Shown here in pieces: positions 1-5,176 of a DNA stretch of 5,693 nucleotides. The DNA comes from Hungateiclostridiaceae bacterium UBA3934. Lineage in GTDB: Bacteria > Bacillota > Clostridia > Acetivibrionales > DTU013. The DNA lies in NCBI GenBank assembly GCA_002385815.1, contig DGEE01000061.1, forward strand, positions 630 to 6,322. Reading direction: 5' to 3'. The translations under genes were made by a program, and so were the position numbers. The stretch's first letter is position 1. Each line of letters opens with the position of its first letter. Below the pieces are notes generated by a model, which was not told the origin of the DNA, did no database searches, and worked only from the letters and a program-made list of their open reading frames with translations.

Positions 1-1362
1 GACAGGGTCATGCAGGAAAATATACTCCAGGACAGCTTTGAAGAGCTTACGGTAGTATATGATGAACTGGCAGCCAATGAAGAAAAAATCAGACAACTGG
101 CATTCAAGGATCAGCTTACAGGTCTGCCAAACAGGACAGAGCTTTTCAATGAAATAGAGAAGGTGCTCAATGAGTTAAAGGAAGGCGAGAAATGTGCGCT
201 GATGTATCTCGATATCGACAACTTCAAGTTCATCAACGATTCCTTCAGTCATTCCGTTGGAGACATGCTTCTTGTTGAGATAGGGAAGCGTCTCAGGAAC
301 GCCTTTACAGAAAATGAGATAGTTGCAAGATTCGAAGGAGACGAGTTCGTCATCTTTATCAGGAAGCTCAGTTCTCTGGATGAGCTGAATGGAAAAATAT
401 CGACGGCAATGGGCATTTTCGATGAGCCGTTCAATGTGATGAGGAATACCTTCCACATATCGGCCAGCTGCGGCATATGTATTTATCCCGATCAGGTCAG
501 CTCCCTGGAAGAAATGATGAAGAGCTCCGACGTGGCCATGCACTATGCCAAAAAGGAAGGCAAGAATACTCATATCATGTTCAGAAAGGAAATGAACGAT
601 GAGCTACTGGAAAGGATAGAGATGGAGAATGGACTCCGCCAGGCTCTGGCCAACAATGAATTCATACTTTTCTATCAGCCCCAGGTTGACCTGGCCACAG
701 GCGAAGTTGTCAGCTTTGAGGCATTGCTCAGGTGGATGCATCCTCAGCGGGGGATGATCCAGCCGCTCAAGTTCATCAGTGTGGCAGAGGAAAGCGGTCT
801 GATCGTCCAGATAGGCAAATGGGTCCTGAAAACTGCCTGTGATTTCATCATCAGACTGAACGGGAGGACATCGAGACAATATGGGATTTCAGTGAACATA
901 TCGGTGGTACAGTTGATGCAGGCTGACTTTGTGGATATGGTACGGGAAATACTTGAATCCACAGGACTGGAACCCTCCTTGCTGGAATTGGAGATCACAG
1001 AGTCTAAACTCGTAGAAACTGTTGAGATGAATCTGAGGAAAATACATGAGTTGAGAAAAATCGGGGTCAGATTCTCCATCGACGATTTTGGCAAAGGATT
1101 CTCTTCGCTGAGCTATCTCAAGCAATTGCCTGTCAACACGCTGAAGATAGACAAGTGCTTTGTTGATGATATTCCTGACAATGATCACAGTATGATCGAA
1201 TCCATCATACACATAGGGCATAAGAGAAACCTTGTTGTAGTGGCAGAAGGTGTCGAAAAGAAGGAACAGATGGAGTACCTGTCAAAGCACAAATGCGATA
1301 TGATGCAGGGCTATTACTACTCAAAACCTGTTCCCGAAGAAGACATCCATAAGCTTATCTGA
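1..1362 (+). CDS. GGDEF-EAL c-di-GMP turnover protein, 5' end missing
   Basis: This protein makes and/or degrades cyclic di-GMP, a cytoplasmic second messenger controlling motility and surface attachment. The frame is open from base 1 (D-R-V before Met at 10), and D-R-V resembles the tail of a PAS domain (DITxR), so Met 10 is probably internal and a sensor lies upstream. Numbering from Met 10: residues 10-33 form a coiled-coil linker. The GGDEF domain runs from about 34 to 195, with DQLTGLPNR at 34-42, metal-site LDIDNFK at 67-73 and the signature as E-G-D-E-F at 109-113. The EAL domain runs from about 205 to 450, with EALLRW at 237-242, N296, EITES at 328-332, DDFGKG at 358-363, K379, AEGVE at 412-416 and QGYYY at 433-437. 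All expected EAL catalytic residues are present, so phosphodiesterase activity is likely. Cyclase activity is possible, since the first Gly of GGDEF tolerates substitution in some enzymes. The RxxD inhibitory site is absent (T100, E103). No intrinsic terminator follows. Confidence 0.95.
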   Translation, partial: DRVMQENILQDSFEELTVVYDELAANEEKIRQLAFKDQLTGLPNRTELFNEIEKVLNELKEGEKCALMYLDIDNFKFINDSFSHSVGDMLLVEIGKRLRNAFTENEIVARFEGDEFVIFIRKLSSLDELNGKISTAMGIFDEPFNVMRNTFHISASCGICIYPDQVSSLEEMMKSSDVAMHYAKKEGKNTHIMFRKEMNDELLERIEMENGLRQALANNEFILFYQPQVDLATGEVVSFEALLRWMHPQRGMIQPLKFISVAEESGLIVQIGKWVLKTACDFIIRLNGRTSRQYGISVNISVVQLMQADFVDMVREILESTGLEPSLLELEITESKLVETVEMNLRKIHELRKIGVRFSIDDFGKGFSSLSYLKQLPVNTLKIDKCFVDDIPDNDHSMIESIIHIGHKRNLVVVAEGVEKKEQMEYLSKHKCDMMQGYYYSKPVPEEDIHKLI

Positions 1363-1382
1363 TATAGTACGCAAGATTATGC

Positions 1383-1497
1383 TGTGGATATTTCATGTGG
1401 ATTATTTCACTGAAAATGATGTTGTCCACAGCCTTGCAACCTTTTATACATGGTTATGCACAGACTTATCAACATTATCCACAGGAACATTTCCACA
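1383..1497. promoter_or_regulatory. Cluster of seven DnaA-box-like 9-mers
   Basis: Compared with the DnaA box TTATCCACA, the region holds two reverse-strand copies, ATATCCACA (1383-1391) and TAATCCACA (1396-1404). Five forward copies follow: TTGTCCACA (1422-1430), TTATGCACA (1454-1462), TTATCAACA (1466-1474), a perfect TTATCCACA (1475-1483) directly abutting the previous one, and ATTTCCACA (1489-1497, two mismatches). The others each have one mismatch. This density in 115 non-coding bases is far above chance and is the usual architecture of a DnaA-binding locus such as oriC or a DnaA-titrating cluster. No dnaA, dnaN, rpmH or parAB is seen here, so a regulatory or titration cluster is at least as likely as an origin. 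The assignment rests on motif matches only. Confidence 0.72.
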
Positions 1498-1540
1498 AAA
1501 CGGGTGTTCTGGATGCTTTATTCCGGCAAATTATCAGGGA

Positions 1541-1575
1541 GTGTTTTCGGACCGGTGAGTGTGGTCCGGGCACAC
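1541..1575 (+). other. Long hairpin in the intergenic region, function unknown
   Basis: Arms 1541-1553 (GTGTTTTCGGACC) and 1563-1575 (GGTCCGGGCACAC) pair over 13 positions with one mismatch and two G-U wobbles around a 9-base loop. The wobbles are allowed only in RNA copied from the plus strand, hinting at a plus-strand transcript, perhaps read-through from the upstream c-di-GMP gene. No U-tract follows (next bases GTCTGACGC), so it is not a standard intrinsic terminator. It lies upstream of the predicted promoter of the chemoreceptor gene and so should not be in that gene's leader. A DNA-level inverted repeat for a protein is the alternative. Confidence 0.45.
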
Positions 1576-1666
1576 GTCTGACGCAAAAAATTCTTTCACG
1601 CTGGTCAGCATTGCTGTGCAAATTGGCAGTAAATAATTTTTTTACCAAGAAGGATTTTGTAATATT

Positions 1667-1695
1667 TTGACGAATTAGTCTCTAGGGGATATTAT
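1667..1695 (+). promoter_or_regulatory. Sigma-A-type promoter for the chemoreceptor gene
   Basis: The -35 element TTGACG (1667-1672) and the -10 element TATTAT (1690-1695) are separated by exactly 17 bases, each one base from consensus. Transcription would begin near 1702 and give a leader of about 46 bases before the ATG at 1748. The upstream sequence from about 1628 is AT-rich and includes a run of seven T. Confidence 0.68.
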
Positions 1696-1729
1696 TAAAG
1701 TAGAGGATATATTCAGAGCCGACATTTCC

Positions 1730-1735
1730 AGGGGG
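1730..1735 (+). promoter_or_regulatory. Ribosome binding site of the chemoreceptor gene
   Basis: AGGGGG lies 12 bases before the ATG at 1748, which is slightly long. The intervening bases 1736-1745 are the perfect palindrome TTAAGCTTAA. Confidence 0.6.
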
Positions 1736-1747
1736 TTAAGCTTAATA

Positions 1748-3877
1748 ATGAAAAAGAAAATTCAGGAAACAGGAAGGTTTTTAAAGAGTGCCATAAAAAA
1801 AGCCGTTGATGCAATAAAAAATGCGACAAAAAATGCAAGAGATGCCCTGAACAGTTCCGGGAACGTCCTCAGAATCATCAAGATCCAATACAGGCTGATT
1901 GCTGCTTTTCTGATACTTTCTCTGCTGCCTCTGGGTCTTATGGGCCTGATTTCGTATTCCAGGTCCAACAAGGCTATATCAGAAAGGATAGAGAAGTACT
2001 CTGCCGGCCTGGTAAAGCAAACAGCCGTGAACCTGGAAACTGAGCTCGTAAAATATGAACAGCTGGCAAGAGAGATTGCCTATGTAGATACTATCCAGCA
2101 GTCATTCACTGACATGAGAGGGAAGAGTGCAGACGAGAAACTGGGATATACGTTCCAGATAGGAACTACCATAAGAGAAAAGACAGCGACCTATAATGAA
2201 ATTTCCCAGTTCGGATTTATTGTCGAAGACGATCCGAGCAAGAATTTACTGAAAGATGCCAGGGGGATCACAGATGAGGAATTAGTGAGGATCTCTGAAA
2301 AAGCAAAAGAAGCACGTGGTGCCCCGACATGGTTGCTGACACAGACCGCAGATGGAGGGACCCTCCTTATCACCGCCAGGGAAATAAATAACACAGTCGG
2401 CGGCGGGAAGATCGGTGTCTTTCTGATGGCTATCGATACAGAGCATTTCAGAGATAAGCTGGAAAACGTGGATATGGGGGAAGGCTCCCAGTTGTTCATG
2501 ATGGACTCAGAAGGCCTGGTGCTTGCAAGCAGGAACGAAGAGGTGGCAGTCAATCAGAGCTACAGCGACCTGAGCATACTGGAGCCGCTCGTAGTGAACA
2601 GGGAGCAGGACATAGTTACATTTGATTTTGGAAGGAATCTCGTTGCATACTCATACCTTAAGAATTACGATTGGTATGTAGTTTCCCTGATACCTTACAG
2701 TTATATCAATGCAGCCGGGAAGACCATCCTTACCAGCGTCATAATACTGCTCATCGTATTTGTGGTGGTATCCACGCTTCTTTCGTTCGCCGTGTCGTCG
2801 AGCATATCGGTCCATTTGAGGAAGCTCGTGAATGTGATGCAGGAAGCGCGCAGCGGCAACCTTGCACTTCGCCTTGAGGACAGGAGCAAGGACGAGATAG
2901 GTATTGTGGTGCGAAACTTCAACGATATGCTGGGCAACATACGCAGTCTTATAGCGAAAGTAAGCGAGTCATCTTCTGATCTGATAGACAGCATCAGCAA
3001 AATAAAGACATCCTCCGAAAATACCCGCAGTGCATCAGAGCAGATCGCGCTGACGATGCAGGAAATAGCAAAAGGCACCAGTTTGCAGGCCGAAGAGATC
3101 GCATACGGTGTGACCAGCACGAACCAGCTCTCAGATGGCATCAACAAGGTTGGCGAGAATATGGTGGCGGTCTCCGGTGTCATAAATAATACGAAGGAAC
3201 TGTCGGAGAAAGGTCTGTCAGTCGTCAGGCTGCTCAAGGAAAAAGCTCAGCAGACTAATGATGTCACCAGAAAGATGGCTGAAGATGTCCAAAGCCTCAA
3301 CAGTGATATGAAACAGATCAAGAAGATCGTCAACGCTATTGGTACGATAGCCGAGCAGACGAACATGCTGGCACTGAACGCCACCATTGAAGCTGCAAGG
3401 GCGGGCGAAGCCGGAAAAGGATTCTCAGTCGTTGCTTCAGAAGTCAAAAAGCTGGCAGACAAGTCCAAGGAATCCTCAGCAATGATCAATTCGATAATCA
3501 ACGCTATCCAGGCGAAAACCGACAGCACTGTCGTGACGGCGGCAACTGGCAGCAAGATAGTGGATGAACAGATGGAAGCTGTGAACAGTACAGACGAAGC
3601 TTTCAAGAGCATCTACTCATCCATGGACAACATAATCGAAAACATGAAGATCATGCATGAATCCGTTGAAAACATGAATGCTTCCAGAGAGGATACCGTA
3701 AGAGTAATAAACAATATCTCCGCTGTATCGCAGGAGACTGCCGCAACTACTGAGCAGGTATCGGCAAGCACCCAGGAGCAGATGAGCGGGGCGGAAGAGC
3801 TGGCAATGCTGGCTGAGAGGCTTGATGAAATGGCTCAGGAGCTCAAGAAGGCGATCTCGATATTCAAAGTCGAGTAG
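1748..3877 (+). CDS. Methyl-accepting chemotaxis protein with Cache-like sensor domain
   Basis: This is a membrane chemoreceptor. An extracytoplasmic domain senses a ligand, and the cytoplasmic coiled coil controls the CheA kinase through CheW. It has 709 residues. Residues 1-49 are a Lys/Ala-rich cytoplasmic extension; TM1 is about 50-70. The ectodomain (71-325) ends in a W-Y-V-V-S-L-I-P stretch typical of double-Cache domains. TM2 is about 327-349, followed by a HAMP domain (about 350-405) with the D-E-I-G motif at 382-385. The signalling domain spans about 410-709. The hairpin tip EQTNMLALNATIEAARAGE at 536-554 differs from the canonical form mainly by Ala to Thr at 546. A Gln/Glu-rich stretch (QETAATTEQ) near residues 660-670 looks like a methylation helix. 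There is no C-terminal CheR-docking pentapeptide. It has its own predicted promoter and is probably monocistronic, since the next gene is convergent. The ligand cannot be predicted. Confidence 0.95.
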   Translation: MKKKIQETGRFLKSAIKKAVDAIKNATKNARDALNSSGNVLRIIKIQYRLIAAFLILSLLPLGLMGLISYSRSNKAISERIEKYSAGLVKQTAVNLETELVKYEQLAREIAYVDTIQQSFTDMRGKSADEKLGYTFQIGTTIREKTATYNEISQFGFIVEDDPSKNLLKDARGITDEELVRISEKAKEARGAPTWLLTQTADGGTLLITAREINNTVGGGKIGVFLMAIDTEHFRDKLENVDMGEGSQLFMMDSEGLVLASRNEEVAVNQSYSDLSILEPLVVNREQDIVTFDFGRNLVAYSYLKNYDWYVVSLIPYSYINAAGKTILTSVIILLIVFVVVSTLLSFAVSSSISVHLRKLVNVMQEARSGNLALRLEDRSKDEIGIVVRNFNDMLGNIRSLIAKVSESSSDLIDSISKIKTSSENTRSASEQIALTMQEIAKGTSLQAEEIAYGVTSTNQLSDGINKVGENMVAVSGVINNTKELSEKGLSVVRLLKEKAQQTNDVTRKMAEDVQSLNSDMKQIKKIVNAIGTIAEQTNMLALNATIEAARAGEAGKGFSVVASEVKKLADKSKESSAMINSIINAIQAKTDSTVVTAATGSKIVDEQMEAVNSTDEAFKSIYSSMDNIIENMKIMHESVENMNASREDTVRVINNISAVSQETAATTEQVSASTQEQMSGAEELAMLAERLDEMAQELKKAISIFKVE

Positions 3878-3880
3878 CGT

Positions 3881-3918
3881 AAAAAGACAAAAAAGGTGGT
3901 TAGTCAGGCGACTAACCA
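3881..3918 (-). terminator. Intrinsic terminator for the minus-strand kinase gene
   Basis: A perfect 9-bp inverted repeat, TGGTTAGTC (3897-3905) and GACTAACCA (3910-3918), has a 4-base loop. Read on the minus strand, the stem is followed after ACC by six T (3889-3894) and then five more T (3881-3885). That is an intrinsic terminator about 60 bases past the stop of the kinase gene. The plus strand has no U-tract after the stem, so it acts mainly on leftward transcripts. It ends only a few bases from the chemoreceptor stop codon. Confidence 0.65.
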
Positions 3919-3921
3919 TGT

Positions 3922-3990
3922 AAAGGGGGTCAAAATGTATTTTGTGAGGTCACATATATTATTGCCCCCTTTTAATTTTATTTATACATT
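3922..3990 (+). terminator. Probable terminator of the chemoreceptor gene
   Basis: AAAGGGGG (3922-3929) pairs with CCCCCTTT (3965-3972) and is followed by a T-rich tail to about 3997, on the plus strand. The 35-base interior is large for a terminator but holds its own short inverted repeats (CAAAA/TTTTG at 3931-3944, TGTGA/TCACA at 3943-3954). The T-rich tail overlaps the last codons of the convergent kinase gene. Confidence 0.45.
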
Positions 3991-4505
3991 TTTTTCGTTA
4001 AATCCGAAAATTTTTCTCCGATTTCAGAAACGATGGTTTCAATGTGCTTTCTCGAGCAGTCTATTTCAACATCAGCATACTTTCTGTACAGCGGCAGCCT
4101 TTCATTATACAGTGACCTGAGGGTCTGGCCGGGCAGCATGGCGATACCCCGGGTCCTGGCATTCTTCAGCCGTCGCTCCAGTTGATACATCCTGGCATTG
4201 AGGAAAAAAATGATACCATGTGATTTCAGATGATCCATGGCAGGTCCGCTGTACACCACACTTCCACCGGTCGCGATCACGTGACTTCTGAGATCGAGGC
4301 TTTTCACCGTGTTTTCCTCTATTCTGATAAAGCCTTCTATCCCGTGCTTTTCTATCAGTTCCTGTAAGTAACTGTTTTCCTGCCTCTGAATCAGTATGTC
4401 AGTGTCTGTGAATGGCATCTTCAGCGCTTTTGCCAGTAAAACGCCGACTGTGCTTTTGCCCGCGCCCGGCATACCGATCAGGACCAGGTTCTTATCCACC
4501 GCCAT
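3978..4505 (-). CDS. aroK: Shikimate kinase-family protein with altered substrate site
   Basis: Shikimate kinase phosphorylates shikimate with ATP in the cytoplasmic route to aromatic amino acids. The product has 175 residues, normal for the family. Visible motifs: Walker A GMPGAGKST (11-19), the D-T-D motif with D34 and D36, T-G-G-S at 79-82 where the family has G-G-G, lid Arg119, and E-R-L-P-L-Y at 135-140 with the usual Arg136. By hand alignment to classical AroK (F-R-x-I-E-E), this protein reads F59-I60-R61-I62-E63-E64. The usual shikimate-binding Arg is therefore Ile, with an Arg one place later. The ATG at 4505 is preferred because GGAG lies 8 bases upstream; a TTG at 4523 in the same frame would add six residues but overlaps that site. 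It is divergent from the gene at 4613, and no other aromatic-pathway gene is nearby. Family assignment is firm; true shikimate specificity is less certain. Confidence 0.85.
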   Translation of the reverse strand: MAVDKNLVLIGMPGAGKSTVGVLLAKALKMPFTDTDILIQRQENSYLQELIEKHGIEGFIRIEENTVKSLDLRSHVIATGGSVVYSGPAMDHLKSHGIIFFLNARMYQLERRLKNARTRGIAMLPGQTLRSLYNERLPLYRKYADVEIDCSRKHIETIVSEIGEKFSDLTKKMYK

Positions 4506-4513
4506 AAATCCAG

Positions 4514-4517
4514 CTCC
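4514..4517 (-). promoter_or_regulatory. Ribosome binding site that fixes the kinase start
   Basis: On the minus strand GGAG sits 8 bases before the ATG at 4505. It lies inside the coding part of the longer TTG-start form, which argues for the shorter protein. Confidence 0.65.
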
Positions 4518-4543
4518 AGACAAAATAAAAAAATCATCTCATG

Positions 4544-4571
4544 ATAATAATATAGCATAGATATGCTTCAA
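4544..4571 (-). promoter_or_regulatory. Probable sigma-A-type promoter of the kinase gene
   Basis: Reading leftward, TTGAAG (4571-4566) and TATTAT (4549-4544) are 16 bases apart. A transcript would begin near 4537, giving a leader of roughly 32 bases. The -10 is one base from consensus; the -35 matches at four of six. Confidence 0.5.
4554..4567. repeat. Operator-like inverted repeat between divergent genes
   Basis: AGCATA-GA-TATGCT is a perfect 6-bp inverted repeat with a 2-base centre. It fills most of the spacer between the -35 and -10 of the predicted kinase promoter and lies 45 bases upstream of the plus-strand gene start at 4613. The position suits a repressor site for either gene, but a chance palindrome in AT-rich DNA is possible. 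Confidence 0.35.
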
Positions 4572-4597
4572 AAAAACACATATTTATTCTGTATGAC

Positions 4598-4604
4598 AGA
4601 GGGG
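4598..4604 (+). promoter_or_regulatory. Ribosome binding site of the 131-residue protein
   Basis: AGAGGGG ends 8 bases before the ATG at 4613. The in-frame GTG at 4604 overlaps this site and is unlikely to be the start. Confidence 0.65.
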
Positions 4605-4612
4605 TGCTTCGC

Positions 4613-5008
4613 ATGGACTATCAAAAACACGGGAACAGTTTCGGGAAAGATAAGGGTGATTACGGCAAAACCAGGAGCGGCCGCGGGAAAACCGGGAAAA
4701 AACGCGGATCGGCCAATGACGGTTTCGACAACAGCATCCAACAGGATCCCATGTATGACAACACTCTGGAAGGGAAGGTCATGAATGCGGAAAGCCTGCA
4801 GATAGATGCGACCCTCAGTGAGATATCGAAGGAGCTGAGGCCAGGTGAGACCCTTATTCTCGATATTGGCAACAATTACTTCGAACAAACCGATGAAATA
4901 TATGACACTCTCGTCATGCGGGGATATGATGTGAGAAAATCCTTCAGGAACGGCAGAAACCAGATCGTAGTGAGCAGAAGGGAACAGAATGGAAGACGCC
5001 GGCACTGA
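4613..5008 (+). CDS. Unrecognised small protein, basic N-terminus plus compact domain
   Basis: The family was not recognised. The product has 131 residues. Residues 1-36 are rich in Gly, Lys, Arg, Ser and Asp (for example GKTRSGRGKTGKKRGS) and look disordered and nucleic acid-like in composition. Residues about 50-125 look folded: a helix (59-76), L-R-P-G-E-T-L then a hydrophobic strand (about 77-86), a helix around E-I-Y-D-T-L-V-M-R-G-Y, and a final strand Q-I-V-V-S-R-R. The order helix, strand, helix, strand recalls the small TusA-like fold, but its Cys-Pro motif is absent, so this is topology only. The C-terminus is basic (NGRRRH). There is no signal peptide or membrane segment, so it is probably cytoplasmic. 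ATG 4613 was chosen over GTG 4604 from the ribosome binding site. It is divergent from the kinase gene. A long antisense frame over it is a shadow. Confidence 0.72.
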   Translation: MDYQKHGNSFGKDKGDYGKTRSGRGKTGKKRGSANDGFDNSIQQDPMYDNTLEGKVMNAESLQIDATLSEISKELRPGETLILDIGNNYFEQTDEIYDTLVMRGYDVRKSFRNGRNQIVVSRREQNGRRRH

Positions 5009-5014
5009 GGTGCC
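5001..5014 (+). other. Small hairpin across the stop codon of the 131-residue protein
   Basis: GGCAC (5001-5005) and GTGCC (5010-5014) flank the loop TGAG, which contains the stop codon. The stem is GC-rich, but the following ATAATCAGC is not a U-tract, so a standard intrinsic terminator is not supported. Confidence 0.35.
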
Positions 5015-5031
5015 ATAATCAGCAAAGCCTA

Positions 5032-5059
5032 TAAAATCAAGCCGGCTCGATGCCGATAT
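5032..5059 (+). promoter_or_regulatory. Sigma-28/SigD-type promoter of the exported protein gene
   Basis: TAAA (5032-5035) is followed after 16 bases by GCCGATAT (5052-5059), a perfect match to the Bacillus SigD -10 element; the usual spacing is 14-16. Transcription would begin near 5066. A TATAAT at 5059-5064 overlaps the end of this element but has no good sigma-A -35 at 16-18 bases (ATCAAG and neighbours match poorly), so the sigma-28 reading is preferred. Confidence 0.62.
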
Positions 5060-5064
5060 ATAAT

Positions 5065-5101
5065 ATGGAGTGTACCCGGCGGTATGTAACCGGGACACCA
5101 T
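5065..5101 (+). other. Hairpin at the predicted 5' end of the exported-protein mRNA
   Basis: ATG (5065-5067), GTGT (5070-5073) and CCCGG (5075-5079) pair with CCGGG (5090-5094), ACAC (5095-5098) and CAT (5099-5101). This gives 12 pairs with a 2-base and a 1-base bulge and a 10-base loop. It begins almost exactly where the sigma-28-type promoter would start transcription, so it could protect the mRNA 5' end or form part of a regulatory leader. It matches no riboswitch consensus that I know. Confidence 0.45.
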
Positions 5102-5161
5102 CCGAAACAGGACAGCAATCAAACGGCATGACGGACCTGGGGTCGGGTCGTGTGTATTGGC

Positions 5162-5167
5162 GGAGGT
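5162..5167 (+). promoter_or_regulatory. Strong ribosome binding site of the exported protein gene
   Basis: GGAGGT ends 9 bases before the ATG at 5177. Its AGGTC (5164-5168) can pair with GACCT at 5134-5138, while GACC 5134-5137 can instead pair with GGTC 5141-5144, so alternative leader folds are possible. Confidence 0.75.
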
Positions 5168-5176
5168 CGGCGATAT

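Noticed and set aside
1523..1590. Possible c-di-GMP riboswitch before the chemoreceptor gene (GGCAAA at 1525, GACGCAAA at 1580)
   Set aside because: The conserved downstream segments are absent and the region lies upstream of the predicted transcription start, so it would not be in the leader.
1395..1670. A 91-codon open frame on the plus strand
   Set aside because: It begins inside the DnaA-box cluster with no ribosome binding site, its composition is unlike a folded protein, and its sequence is explained by the boxes and the hairpin.
1696..1725. Possible sigma-28 promoter before the chemoreceptor gene (TAAA 1696-1699, GCCGACAT 1718-1725)
   Set aside because: The -10 matches seven of eight, but the spacing is 18 rather than 14-16, and transcription would start around the ribosome binding site. 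The sigma-A-type promoter at 1667-1695 fits better.
4506..4523. Longer kinase start at the TTG at 4523
   Set aside because: The extra six codons contain the ribosome binding site of the ATG at 4505, and that ATG puts Walker A at the usual distance from the N-terminus.
5001..5056. Partial likeness to a class I c-di-GMP riboswitch (GCAAAGCC at 5022-5029 and AGCCGG...GCCGAT at 5040-5057)
   Set aside because: The GGCAAACC half and the required stems are missing, and the second part is better explained as the spacer and -10 element of the sigma-28-type promoter.
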